Assembly: GCA_023846275.1 (NCBI GenBank)
Contig: JAIUJO010000086.1
Span: forward strand, 1,813,190-1,877,189
Source: Vanilla planifolia
Taxonomy: Eukaryota; Streptophyta; Magnoliopsida; Asparagales; Orchidaceae
Direction of reading: 5' to 3'
Length of the DNA stretch: 64,000 bases
The notes below the pieces were generated by a model. It had not been told where the DNA came from, did not search any database, and saw only the letters and a program-made list of their open reading frames with translations. Positions 24,580 to 37,259 of the stretch are shown piece after piece. Each line of letters starts with the position of its first letter. Within the stretch, counting starts at the first letter, position 1. A program made the translations under genes and the position numbers.

Positions 24580-24900
24580 ATTATATATTCTCTCAAATTC
24601 TTCTCTTTTATTATCATTCTCTTATTTCTCTCTTCCCTCCCTATATCTTTATACTTTTGATGGTGCCTGTCTCTCTCTTTTATTTTTATTTATTTCTTCA
24701 TTTCAATCTTTTACTTGATTATTTCCTTTCTCTATCCTTTATGTTCCCTCTTTTAATTTTTGTTTAATGAGATTGACTCTCATCTCGCTCTATGATTATT
24801 GTTTTCTCTATTTTGCTCTTATTAACCTTTGACTTTTTCTCTTTTTTAATTCAGTTATCTCCGTCTTCATTGTCTCTTTTCTAGCCCATCAATATCTATT
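24580..24900 (+). repeat. Pyrimidine tract, complete
   Basis: T/C-rich tract with several CpG-containing steps (CTCGCTC, CTCCGTC). Confidence 0.75.
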
Positions 24901-25232
24901 ATTTAACATATCTCACATTTAGTAAAGTTTATGATATTATTTTTATTTTAAATATATATTTTTTAAATTTATATTTTTTTGTATAATTTAATTTTATATT
25001 TCTAAGTGTGATAATGTAGTGGAAAAACCACAAATATTTATGTCAACTTTATCAAAAAATAAAGTTTTCCATTTTTTTCGTTTTATATAAAAAAATATTA
25101 AGATTGGAAGTATTATTACAGATATAATGAGGATAACTTTTTATTAATGTTTAATAACTTAAAAAACATTTTAAATAATTCTCATATTTAAAAACTTAAT
25201 CACATGACTAGGATATTTTTTCTTTTGTATGG

Positions 25233-25326
25233 TTGTGTGATCACACCGACATTATAGAACTAGATCTCATTAGAACTCTAAAGTAAAATAAGTTAAGGTG
25301 AGAGTAGTACTCTATGTGTTGCACAT
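25233..25326 (+). pseudogene. 5S rRNA relic, C box deleted
   Basis: GTGTGATCACACCGACATTA, TAGATCTCATTAGAACTC and GAGAGTAGTACTCT are well kept. About 24 bases covering the C box are missing before ATGTGTTGCACATG. The A box is broken (AAGTAAAATAAGTTAAG). Confidence 0.84.
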
Positions 25327-25859
25327 GTCTTTTAATGGTATTTATTTTTCTTATAAATCATAATTAATTTAAACATGTTAATTCCAAAAAAATAATTATA
25401 ATAAATTATTATTTGTAATTATATTTTTACTAATTAATTTTTATTCATAAATTTAAATATCATATGATATAACAAAATATTAGTTTTAATTTAGTTTAAT
25501 ATTTTAAAAAATAAATTGTAATAGCAATGATAAATCATAATTGATTTATCTTTATAATAATATATAAGGATTTTGTATTGAATTTTTTTTAGTATATTAA
25601 TATTAGGTTACTAAATATTAATAATTTGAAATTATATAATTAATATAAAATTTTATTTATGTTTACTATCTATATTCCATCATAAAAATATAATATATAT
25701 CAATTATTATAATATTTGTTTTTTAATTAACATTTTTTATTTTAGGAATGAATAAAATAACATCAAATTAATTATAAAACTTATTTTTGATATTTTAAAA
25801 TAATTGTAAATCTTAAATAGTTTTTATATTATATTATTATTACATATTATATATGATTT

Positions 25860-26080
25860 TCCTATATTTTTTTAGCCTCTCTTTTCTCTATGTATCTCTT
25901 TTTTCTTTTTTCTTTCTCTCTTATGTTTTTATTTGTTCTTCATATCTTTTTATGTCCTCTTTTTTCTCTTCATGAAATCATTTCTTGTTGTTATTAGTTT
26001 TCTTTTTATTTTGCTATATCAATTCGTGACTTTGTCTCACGTAAAGAGTAGTTGTCACTATCTTTCTCATCTTTTTTAAA
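25860..26080 (+). repeat. Pyrimidine tract, 5' part missing
   Basis: Opens inside the tract at CTTTTTTAGCCTCTCTTTTC-like sequence straight after AT spacer. Confidence 0.72.
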
Positions 26081-26416
26081 CATATAAATTAACAATATTG
26101 AAGAAATCTCTCTTATTGTACGGGTTAACATATTATATGCTTTGTAAATATATATGTATTTTTATTTATGTTTTTTAAGTAATTAAATTTCTTTTTTATA
26201 GAAATGGTAATATAATTTAAGAAAATCATACATGTTATTGTGTACTTTATAAAAAATAAAAGTCAATATACATTCAAACTATAAAATGTTATGAGATACA
26301 TAACAGGCATTGAATATTTTTAAAAAGTGCGTATATTAAATACTAAGATAACTTTAGAAATGCTTTATCATTTTAAAGCATAACAACACAACTATGTTGT
26401 TTTGTCATATGCATGC

Positions 26417-26528
26417 ATGTGCGACAACACGAACATCGTGGATCTCCTTACAACTCCAAATTTAAGCAAACTTTTGTTAGAGTATTGCTGGGGTGGATTA
26501 CCGTTTGAGAAGTCCTTGAGTTGCACAT
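26417..26528 (+). pseudogene. 5S rRNA relic
   Basis: The start is ATGTGCGACAACACG. A short deletion near base 25 precedes GTGGATCTCCTTACAACTCC. The A box is degenerate (TTTAAGCAAACTTTTG). GGGGTGGATTACCGTTTGAG replaces the C box. The 3' end GTCCTTGAGTTGCACAT is good. Confidence 0.84.
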
Positions 26529-26939
26529 ATTTTTTCTTAGCATTCCATTTTCTAATGAATAGTAAATATTTTTTTGAACTTGTTTAAGTTAAAAAAAATT
26601 AATTTTTATAATTCATTTTCAATAATTAATAATTAATATTTTTTCCTTTATTTTTCATAATAATTTTTAAACATTATTTTCAACTTCTTATAATAATAGA
26701 TATGACACATTATATGACATAATATAAGTAATAGCTTAATTTAGTTGAATATTAAACAAACTTCTATAAGTTGCCATAAATATGAATTAATAGTGAAAAT
26801 ATTCTCTAAATATTATTAATATTGTAAAATAATAGTAAACCTCAAATATTTTACATATTTTATTATTATAAAATATATAAATTATTTTTTTATTATATTT
26901 AATAAATAATATAAGTCTCATTATTAAAATTTATTTTTT

Positions 26940-27180
26940 ATTTATTTAACTTTCAAATTCTATTATTTATCATAATGACTCTCATATTCTCACTTTCCTC
27001 TAACTTCTATTATAATTTTTTATTTAACTATTCTCTTTATCTCCTCTATATTCTCTCTTTTTTCATAAATCATCCTTTATCTCTATTTATAACTATTTTA
27101 TTCTTTATTTTACTCTTATTATCTTTGACTTTGTCTCTTTTGCAAATTAGTTATCTCTTTCTCTATTATCTCTTTTCGAT
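26940..27180 (+). repeat. Pyrimidine tract, shortened
   Basis: T/C-rich tract of about 240 bp, missing a middle segment relative to complete tracts. Confidence 0.7.
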
Positions 27181-27542
27181 GCCTTTAATTTATAATATTT
27201 AAGAAATCTCTTATTTTTTAAAGTTTAGTATATAATATTTATGAGAAATATATATTTTATTATTATATTTTTCACATAGTTTAATTCTTTATTTTTAAAA
27301 ATGACAACATAAGGAAAAACAACTCATGTATTAATGTTTACTTTATGAAAAATAATAGTTCATATAATTAATAATCCATTTCATATATATTAAATATTGT
27401 CATAAGAAACCTATATTACATATATAATAAGCATAAACATTATTCAAAAGTGTATTTGCTTGATAATTTTCAAAATGTTTGAAAATTTTCTTTATATTAA
27501 AAAATGTTATCACATAACTATGACATTTTGTGTTTTGTATTT

Positions 27543-27661
27543 ATTTGTGATCACACTAACAATAAAGCTTTGGATCTCATTGCAACTCAAAAGTTAAGCA
27601 TGCTTGGGTGAGTGTAGCGTTAGAATAGCTGAGCCCTTGAGATTTTCTTTGTGCTGCACAT
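27543..27661 (+). pseudogene. 5S rRNA relic
   Basis: Full length. ATTTGTGATCACACTAAC, TGGATCTCATTGCAACTC and a complete A box AAGTTAAGCATGCTTGGGTG. The C box is broken (GAATAGCTGAGCCC). The 3' end is GTGCTGCACATG. Confidence 0.88.
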
Positions 27662-27884
27662 GTTTTTTCATAACATTCTTTTTGATGAATGACAATTAAT
27701 TTTTACAATGTGTTGACTTTGAAAAAATTAATTATTATAAATCATTGCATTTAATTAAAAATTTTTTAATTAATTTTCATCAATAATTCTATGACTTTAT
27801 TTTTAATTTTGTATAATAGTAAATATGACATATTCATATCATATAATAAAATAAATATTATAACTTTATCTACTAAAATTATCG

Positions 27885-28235
27885 TTTTTTAATTTTTTTC
27901 TCACTTTTTTCTTTATCATAATGTCTCTCATATTCTCTCTTATCAATGTCACTCCTATTGTCATTTAGTTATTTTATTCTTTATTTCTCATGTTCTTAAT
28001 AATTTATTGGGCCTCTCTTTTCTTTATCTTTTTCTAAATTCTCATTTTTTATTTTTTTATTACATTTTTAATTATTCCCTTTATCTCTTTTATGTTTTCT
28101 TTTTTCCTATCTTTACAAAGTCATCCCTCATGTTTTACTATATTATTTCTCTTTATTTTTCTAATATCAACTTATGACTTTCTATATCCTTAAAACAATA
28201 GTTATCTTTATCACTATCACCTCTTTCTAAACACA
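27885..28235 (+). repeat. Pyrimidine tract, complete
   Basis: T/C-rich tract; the unit after it lost its 5S, since the next tract follows about 400 bp later. Confidence 0.72.
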
Positions 28236-28644
28236 AACTAAACATATTTAAGAAATCTCTCATTTTATATATTTTAGTAGATAATAGTTTTTTGCAAATA
28301 TATATTTTTTATTTATATTTATTAAGTAATTTAATTTATTATTCACAATAAAGATAATATTAGTTCACAAAACGTTAAGTATAAAAGTCAATGTCAAAAA
28401 AACTAAAATGCTATATTTCTTCTTTAAGTCATATATGCATAGAACATTTGAGTAATTATATTATTTTTAATTTAATTAATTTTATAACTTAATAAGATTA
28501 ATATAATATTTAATTTGTATTCAAAAAGCTTTTAAAATTTTTATAATTTTCTATATGATTCAAAACTTTTTATAATTATTTTTAGTAAATATTAACTATG
28601 ATTTTTTCAATAAATATTATAATTTTTGTTATTAAGAATTTATT

Positions 28645-28975
28645 TTTATTTAATTATTTCTTTCCTTTTGGTCTTTTTGTCACTATATAAATCACATTCT
28701 TTCAATTTTTTCTCCCTTTTATTATTATTCTTCTACTTCTCGTTTTACTCTTTATCTACATATACTTTTCATTGTGTCTCTCTCTCTCCTATTTTTATTA
28801 TGGATTTGTTCTCTCTATCTTCTATATGTTCTTTCCTTTTTGTACTCTTGGTTACGTCAACTCTATCTTTCTATAACTAAATGTTTCTTAGCTTTGGCCT
28901 TATTAGTCTTTAACTTTCTTTATGCCCTTTACAGATTTGTTGTCGTTGTCACCATCATCTCTTTTTTAGCCTAAT
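28645..28975 (+). repeat. Pyrimidine tract, complete
   Basis: T/C-rich tract with TTGTCGTTGTCACCATCATC near its end, more mixed in composition than most. Confidence 0.72.
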
Positions 28976-29324
28976 ATGTTATAGTACTTAAAAATCATAC
29001 ATTTTCTAAAGTTTAAATATAATATTCATGTGTGATATATTATTTTTTAATATATTAATTACATAATTTAATTTTTTATTTATAAGAATGATAATATAAT
29101 GGAAAAATGTAATAGGTTAATGTCTACATTATTTAAAATAATAGTTTATCTCTTTCTTAAATAGTTTTATATAAAAAAAATACTGATATTAAAAAATGAT
29201 ACGACCAATATAATAAAAATAAATTTTATTCAAACATGTATGTTCTTGATAATGTAGAGACTTTTAGAAATGGTTTATTATATTTTAAAAAATATTCACA
29301 CAATTAAAATATTTTTTTGTTTGT

Positions 29325-29441
29325 GTGCTTGAGAACATTAGTATTTCAGTAGTAGATTTCATTTGAACTCCAAAGTTAAGCAAGCTTTGGTGAGAGTATT
29401 ATTGGCATGGCTGACCTCGTCAAAAGTCCTCATGTTACAAA
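29325..29441 (+). pseudogene. 5S rRNA relic
   Basis: Full length. The 5' end is eroded. ATTTGAACTCCAAAGTTAAG then CAAGCTTTGGTGAGAGTA gives a decayed A box. GGCATGGCTGACCTC keeps part of the C box. The 3' end is CATGTTACA. Confidence 0.86.
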
Positions 29442-30024
29442 TATTTTTTCATAGTATTTTCCTCTCTAATGAATGATAATTAAGTTTTACATGTTAATTA
29501 AAAAAATAAATTATTATAAGTGATAGTTTGTAATTAGAATTTTAGTAATTTTTTGAATAATAACTTATAATATTATTGCAAATTTCATGTAATATCAAAT
29601 ATAACACATCATAAAATATAATAAAATAATTGAATTAATTTTTTTATTCTTGAACTAAATAATTTATGTTAACATATGTGATGTCTACTATTTTAAATAT
29701 AGTATTTCTATTTTATTGAATACTAAAAATTTAAAATTATATTACTAATGTTAAATATTTTTTACTTTTATTATTTATATTATGTCATAAAATGAAACTT
29801 ATTAGAATAGTTATAATATTTATTATTTAATTAACATTTTTAATTTTAGTTATGAAAAGTTAACATTAAGTTAATAATCAAGGTATTCTCTAAATATTTT
29901 TAATATTATAAAATAACAATAAGCCTCAAATTATTTTTATTTTTTTATTATGAAATATTAGATATCATTTTTTACTTATAGTTAATAAATTTTCTAAGCT
30001 TAATAATTGAAATTTTATTTTTAT

Positions 30025-30355
30025 GAAATTTGTTTTCTTAATTTTCTCTCTTTATCATAATGTCTCTCACATTATCTCTTTCTTCTCACGCCTATAATAA
30101 TTTTTTTCCCTTTTTTTTTGTTATATTCTTCTTAGCTTTTTCTCTTTCCTCTATCCTTCTTTATTTTTATATTTCTCCCCCTTTAATGTTTTTATTTATT
30201 CTTAACCTTTTCTTGGTTCTCTCTTTTCTTCTCCTCCTTGTTAAATCACTTCTCATCTCTCTATTATTATTTTTTCTCTATATTTCTCTATTATAAATTT
30301 TTTAATTCATCTCTCTTAGACAATAGTTATCTCTGTCTCCATTATCTCTTTTCAA
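30025..30355 (+). repeat. Pyrimidine tract, complete
   Basis: T/C-rich tract followed by AATCTCTTGTCCTACATAG at about 30380, a mutated form of the 5S-end-like motif. Confidence 0.76.
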
Positions 30356-30716
30356 CACAAATCAATAATATTTAAAAAATCTCTTGTCCTACATAGTGTA
30401 ACGTATAGTAACTTTGATAAATATATATATATTTTATTTGTATTTATTAAGTAATTTAGTTTGATATTTTTGGGAATGTTAATTTAGTGTAAGAATATCT
30501 TATGTACTTTGTTCTAAATTATAAAAAGTAATAATCTATTTATTTATTTTATTAATTATTCATATATTAAATATTAATATTATAAGATATTATAACATAT
30601 ATACTAAGATTAAAATTTTTTTCGAAAGTGCATATACTAATTAAGTTAAAACGTTTTAGAAAGTTTTTATTATCTTGAAGGCCAACAACACTATCAATTT
30701 TTTATCTTATGTATGC

Positions 30717-30834
30717 ATTTGTGACCACACTAACATTATGACATTGGATCTCATTAGAACTCCAAAGTTAACTATGCTTGCACAAGAGTAGTATTAGGAA
30801 TGGTTACCTCTCGAGAAGACTTCATGTTGCACAT
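30717..30834 (+). pseudogene. 5S rRNA relic
   Basis: Full length and well preserved. ATTTGTGACCACACTAACAT, TTGGATCTCATTAGAACTCC, AAAGTTAACTATGCTTG, AAGAGTAGTATTAGG and AATGGTTACCTC, ending CATGTTGCACAT. Both boxes have two or three changes. Confidence 0.9.
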
Positions 30835-31419
30835 ATTTTTTTATAGTATTCAATTTTCTAACGAATCAAAAAGAATTTTCACTTATTAATGTTAAAAAAC
30901 ATTTTGTAACTGATTTCTATAAATACAATTTGGTTACTTAATTGTTAATAATTACTTATAAAATTGTTATCAATTTTGTATAATAATAAATAAGACACAT
31001 CATATAATATAATAAAATAAAAACTTTAATTCATTTTAATATTGGGCTTACAAAAAATTTTAATTAATTTATGTTTATATTATTTTTTATATGATATGTA
31101 TAGAGTTTTTTAAATATGAAAATATTATATTATAAAATACTAGAAATCTAAAATTTTATTATTATTTTATTTTCTACAACACATCATACAAATTTAATAT
31201 ATTAGGTTAATTATCTTAATTTAATTTGATTAATTTGTTTTTAATTTAATATGAACAACATAACATAAAACTAGTATTTAAAATACTCTTTAAATATTAT
31301 TAACATTCTAAAATAATAATAATAAATTTTTTTTAATTTTCTTATTAAAAATTATATATAACTAAGTTTTTATATTTAAAAAATATTATAATTTTTATTT
31401 ATGAAGATTTAATTATTAT

Positions 31420-31755
31420 TGTATTATTTCTCTAATTTTTTTAATTGAATATCTAAAATATACTTTAACATTTTTTTCTCTCTTATTATCACTCTTTTAT
31501 TTCTCTTCACTCTCTATTTCCTTATATTTTTTATGACTTCCCTCTTTCTATCTTATACTATTTTCTTTTTTTCTCTATTTTAATTGTTTATTTATTATCT
31601 TTATCTAAATCACCTTTTTTCCTTTTTTCATTTAATTGCTTATCATCTCTCTCTATAACTATTTTTTGTCTATTTTATACTTATTAATCTTTGATTTTCT
31701 CTCTTTTATAGATTTGTTATCTTTATCTTCATTATCTCTTTTCTTGTCTCTCAAT
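31420..31755 (+). repeat. Pyrimidine tract, complete
   Basis: T/C-rich tract of usual length. Confidence 0.75.
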
Positions 31756-32099
31756 TAATAATATTTAAGAAATCTCTTATTTTTCAAATTTTAATATATA
31801 ATATTTAAGAAAAATTTATTTTTTATTATTTGTATTTTTATATAATTTTTAATTTATAAAAAATGATAACATAAAGGAAAACTTCTCATTCACTAATATT
31901 TATTTATGAAAAATAATAATTTATGTCATTTTTTAATCATTTTATATAGATGAAATATTATGATTGGAGAATATTATCAGATATATAATATGAATAAAGT
32001 TTAATCAAAATTGTATATTCTTGATGATTTACAAAATATTTGAATTGTTCATTATTTTATAGTTTTTAGTCAAAGACCTATGATATGTTTTCTTTTGTG

Positions 32100-32130
32100 T
32101 TGTGTAGTTGCACCCTTATTATATGACTAT
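32100..32130 (+). pseudogene. 5S rRNA fragment, 5' end only
   Basis: TTGTGTAGTTGCACCCTTAT and TATATGAC align to the first ~30 bases. The sequence then continues in the AT spacer (GTGTAATTTTAACATATTAA). The normal upstream flank supports the call. Confidence 0.5.
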
Positions 32131-32734
32131 GTGTAATTTTAACATATTAATTTAAAAAGAATTAATTATTATAAATGATTTTTTGCAATTAAAAGTTTAG
32201 TAATTAAATTTTATTAATAATTTTATAATATTATTGTTACTTTCATTGAGTAATAAGTATGGCATATCATATGATATAATAAAAGAATAACTTTAATTTT
32301 GATTAATATTGAGTAAAATAACTTATATTAATAGTAATAAATTATAATTAACTTATATCTATATTGTTATATATATTTTTATATAGAATTTTTTAACTAT
32401 GTTAATATTTTTGGTATAGAACATTAATATTCTCAAATTATAACAGTAATACCAATATAATTTATAATAATAAGCTATGTCATAACATAAAAGTCAATAT
32501 ATTAGAGTAATTATAATATGAATTATTTAATTAACATTTTGTAATTTTAATTATGAATAAAATAATATTAAATTATTTGCCAAAATATTCTCTAAATATT
32601 TTTTTAATATATTTAAATAATAATAAAACTCGAATAGTTTTTTATATTTTATTGTTATTAATTTTTGTATATGATTTCCTAGTTATATTAAATATATACA
32701 ATAACTTTTGTTATTAATATTTAACTTTTTATTA

Positions 32735-33075
32735 AATTAGTTTTTCCATTTTTTTCTTTATTATAATATGTCTCATATTCTCCCTCTTCCTTTTCAATCA
32801 TATTACCGTTCTTTTCTTTGCCTGTTCATCTTTCTTATTGGACATTTTTTAGGACTCTCTCCACTATGCTCCTCCATTTTCTCATTTTTGTATCTCTTTT
32901 ACTATTTTATTTATTCTCCCAATCTTTTTTTGTCTCTTTCCTTTTCTGATTAATTAAATCATCTCTCATCTAACTCTATTATCATTTTTCTCTTTATTTT
33001 GTTATTATCAATTACTGAATTTCTCTATCTTTTAATGAATAATTATTTTTATCTCTATCATTTCTTTTTCAATAT
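32735..33075 (+). repeat. Pyrimidine tract, complete
   Basis: T/C-rich tract. Behind it, 33080-33260 is a rearranged join of spacer and tract-start pieces. Confidence 0.75.
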
Positions 33076-33478
33076 ATAAACTAATAATATTTTATAATAT
33101 TAAGTAATAATAATAAAAATTTTTCTTAATTATTTTTATTAAAAATAATATATGAATGACTTTTTATATTTACTAAATATTATAATTTTTATTACTAGGA
33201 TTTGACTTTTATTTAAATATTTCTCAACCCTTTCTCACTTATTAATGATGACATAATTGTAAAAATTCTCATTTATTAATGTCTACTTCATTTTAATAAT
33301 TTTTTATCATTTTTTATTTATTTTTTATAAATTATGTTTTATATGAAAATATATAATCACACATATAATAATCATAAATTTTATTCAAAAGTATAATTTT
33401 TTGATAATTTACAAAGTTTTTGAAACAATGCTTGATATCTAAAAATTTATTATAACAATGATATTTGTTTGTCTCCTA

Positions 33479-33594
33479 ATTTGATCATATGAGAAGTATA
33501 GTACTGCAGCTCATTAGAATTCTAAAGTTAAGCATGCTTGGATGACAGTAGTGTTGGGGTAGGTAATCTCTTAAGAAGTCCTCATGTTGCACTA
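33479..33594 (+). pseudogene. 5S rRNA relic
   Basis: The 5' third is decayed with about 3 bases lost (AGTATAGTACTGCAGCTC). The middle is excellent: TCTAAAGTTAAGCATGCTTGG then ATGACAGTAGTGTTGGGG. The C box is TAGGTAATCTC. The end AAGTCCTCATGTTGCAC is canonical for this array. Confidence 0.88.
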
Positions 33595-34229
33595 ATTGTT
33601 TTATAGCATTCACTTTTAAATATAGAGATAATTCTTTTTTGCAACGTTTTTAATATCATAAGAAATAATTCTTATACATTATTGTTTTTAATTATTGTTT
33701 TTTGAAATTAATTTTGATAATGACTTTATAACATTTTTTTAACAATTTCTTGAAACATTATATTTTACACAACATATTATATAACTAAATTATAACTTTA
33801 ATTTAGTTTAATATTTAGAAAACCAACTTATATAAATTATTATAAATAATATTTAATTTATTTTTATAATAGTATCAACATGATCTGTAAAATGTTTTAA
33901 ATATAGAATTTCATATTATAAAATATTATTGATTTAAAAATATATTATTAATAAAACATATTATTCGTATTTAATATCTATATTATATGATACAAATATA
34001 ATATATTAAAAGAATTAAATAAAATTTCATTTCAATAATATTTTTTATTTGGACAAAAATAATATAATATTAAATTAATATTTAAAAAAAACTTTTAAGA
34101 ATAATAATTTTCTAAAAAATAATAAACAATATTTTTTAGTTATTTTTATTAAATATTATATATCAGTAACATATTATATTTAATAAATATTACAACTTTA
34201 ACTATAATGATTTTAATTTTGTTTAATTA

Positions 34230-34455
34230 TTTCTTTCACTATTTTCTCTTTAACTCAATATCTCTCATATTCTCCTACTTTTTTCTATCTCTTATTATCA
34301 TTTTCTTATTTCTCTTTTCATTCTCTATGTTCTTATATTTTTCATAGCCTCTTTCATAATTCTCCTTGTTTATTTTCTTATTTCTCTCAATTTTATGGGT
34401 TTAGTTTTTTTTCTTTATCTCCTCCATGTCCTCTGTTTTCATTTCCTTTTTCCTT
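34230..34455 (+). repeat. Pyrimidine tract, 3' part missing
   Basis: T/C-rich tract whose last third is replaced by a junction to the 5S 3' end at 34456. Confidence 0.72.
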
Positions 34456-34477
34456 TAGTAGACCTTGTGTTGCACAC
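34456..34477 (+). pseudogene. 5S rRNA fragment, last ~22 bases
   Basis: TAGTAGACCTTGTGTTGCAC matches the 3' terminus and is followed by the normal flank (TTTTTTTAATAGCTTTCC). The tract is fused directly to it, which removes the upstream AT segment and most of the 5S. Confidence 0.65.
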
Positions 34478-35094
34478 TTTTTTTAATAGCTTTCCTTTTC
34501 TAAAGAATGATAATTAATTTTAAAAGATGTTAATTATAAAAAAAATTAATTATTATAAGTGGTTATGTGTAATTTAAATTTTGGTAATTCATTTTTATTA
34601 AAACTCTTATAATATTATTATAAGTTTTATATAATAAACAATATAGTCAATCATATGATATAATAAAATAATAAGTATAATTTAGATAAAATTGAGAATA
34701 GAATCTTATTTAAATAATAAAAAATTATAACTAATTTATGTTTATGATAGCATATATATGATTTGTATAGCATTTTTATAACATAATAATATTAATTTAT
34801 TAAATATTAGCAATTTAGAGTTATATTATTAATGTTAAATATTATTTATATTTATTATCTATATTACATAATAAAAAGATAATATTTAAAAAAAATTATA
34901 ATATTGATAATTTAATTAACTTTTTTAATTCTATATATGAAAAAATAATATTAAAATAATTATTAAAATAATCTTCAAATATTTTAAATTCTCAAAAAGT
35001 TTTTACATTTTAATATTATTAAAGATTATATATGATTTGTTAGTAATTTTTAATAAATATAATAACTTTAATTATTAAAATTTAATATTTTAAT

Positions 35095-35395
35095 AAATTA
35101 TGTTTCTCATTTTTTCTTTTATCGTAATGTCTCTCAAATGGTCTCACCTCATTGTCACTCTTATAACCATTCTTTTATTTGTCTTTCTTCTCTATGTTTT
35201 TTATTTTCTCATTGCCTTCTTTTTTCACTTTCTTATTTATTCTTGTTATTTTTTCTATTTTCTCTCTTTTTCATCTTTCTTAAATCATTAATCATTATTA
35301 TTATTATTTTTCCTTCTATTTTTCTATTATCAATTTTTGAATTTCTCCCTCTTATAACAAATTAGTATCACTTTCTACAACATCTTTTTTAAATA
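35095..35395 (+). repeat. Pyrimidine tract
   Basis: T/C-rich tract, slightly short, followed by the long AT microsatellite. Confidence 0.73.
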
Positions 35396-35453
35396 CATAA
35401 ATTAACAAAATTTAAATTCTTTCTTATTAAATAGTTTAGTATATAAAATTATT

Positions 35454-35458
<5 letters not shown>

Positions 35459-35526
<68 letters not shown>
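35459..35526. repeat. (AT)n microsatellite, 68 bp
   Basis: Uninterrupted AT dinucleotides, about 34 repeats, lying in the satellite unit just after the pyrimidine tract where other copies read GATAAATATATATTTT. Confidence 0.97.
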
Positions 35527-35528
<2 letters not shown>

Positions 35529-35800
35529 TTCATATTTATTAAATAATTTAATTTCTTATTTATAAGAATGATAATATAAGATAAAAAATCTTATGTATTA
35601 ATATTTAGATTCTAAAAAAATTTATAATTTTTAATTAGTTAGATATAAATAAAAGTTTGCTACTATAAAATATTATGACATATATAATAAGTATAAAACT
35701 TTTTTAAAACTATATATATTAGATAATTTAAAAAAATATATAAATTTTTTATTAACCTAAAGGCTTAAAAAACAATTTTTCTCTTTTGTCTTATATAGGC

Positions 35801-35917
35801 ATATGTGAGCACATCAATATTATGACATTAGATTTCAATAAAGTACAAAAGTGAAGCTTCCTTGCTTGAGTGTAGTATAACGTTGGGTGAGTAATTTGAA
35901 AAGTCCTTATGTTATAT
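35801..35917 (+). pseudogene. 5S rRNA relic
   Basis: Full length, diverged. ATGTGAGCACATCAATATTA and ATTAGATTTCAATAAAG mark the first half. AAGTGAAGCTTCCTTGCTTG is a poor A box. CGTTGGGTGAGTAATT is a poor C box. The end is CCTTATGTTATAT. Confidence 0.78.
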
Positions 35918-36789
35918 CTATTGTTTCATTGCATTCTATTTTCTAATGAAAGACAATAAATTTTTACTTGTCAACACAAAAAAAAATAAATTCTTATAAA
36001 TGATCATTGATAATTTCTTTTTGCAATTAACTTCAATAATTATTTTATAACATGATTATCAATTTCAAATAATAATAAATATTATACATTATATGATATA
36101 ATAAAATGATAATTTTAATTTTGTTCCTTTTTTAGCAAAGCAACTTGTATAAATCATCATAAACTTGAATTAATATATTTTTATAATATTGTATATATTT
36201 TCTGTATTGAATTTTTTATGCATCGAAATATTATGTTGTAAACTACTAAAAATATAAAATTATATTGTCATTATTCAACATTATTCATATTTATTATTTA
36301 TATTACAACATATAAATATAATATATTAAAATAACTATATTCTTTTTATTATATAATAAAATAATAAAGTTAAAAATAGTTGAACATTTGGCAAAATAAC
36401 TTACATGAGTTATAATAAATTAAAATTAATATAAGTTTTTAATAGTAAATATATGCTATGTATAGAATTTTTTAAATAAAAAAATTATATTATAAAATAT
36501 TTAAAATCTAAGATTTTATTTTAAAGTTTAAATATTATTTATATTTATTACCTATATTACATCAAATAAATAAAATATATTAGTATAATTATATTTGTTT
36601 AATATAAATTATTTTTAATTTTTCATAAGAATAATATAATATTAAATTAACAATCAAAATTTTCTTAAATATTTTTAGCATTTTAAAATAATAAAGAATA
36701 ATAACAAAATATTTTTTATTAAATATTGTAAATGATTAACTTATATTATTTAATAAATTTTATTAAGTTAATTATTATGATTTAGTTTT

Positions 36790-36965
36790 TATTTAGTAAT
36801 TTCTTTCACTTTTTCTTTTTTGCACAGTATATTCTCTCACTTTCTTTTGTCTCTTATTATAATTTTTTTATTTCTCTCTTCACTCTCTATGTCTATATAT
36901 TTTAAGGCCTCTCTCTATCCTTTATCCTTTTTTGTTTTCTTATTTCACTCTCTTCATGATACATT
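36790..36965 (+). repeat. Pyrimidine tract, 3' half missing
   Basis: Only the first ~175 bp, ending at TTTCACTCTCTTCATG before AT spacer. Confidence 0.7.
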
Positions 36966-37259
36966 TATGTTTTCTTATGTATAAATTTTACAAAATTTTA
37001 TTTTTTTATAAGAATGAGGACATAAATGAACAATCTACTAACATCTACATCATGGAAAATAATAGTTTAACATTTTCTTTTTGTTTTATATAAATTAATT
37101 ATTGATATCAAAAAATATTATTACACTTGCAATAAGCACAAGTGTTTTTAAAACTTTATATACTTGATAATTTAGAGATAATGAAATATTATATATGACA
37201 TATTCATTATTTTTCATAAATGTTATAAGATTAATTATTAAGATTAAAATTTTATTTAA

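Noticed and set aside
28361..28385. Possible 5S remnant around AACGTTAAGTA
   Set aside because: Only about ten bases fit, and the local sequence aligns better to the AT segment upstream of 5S in a rearranged unit.
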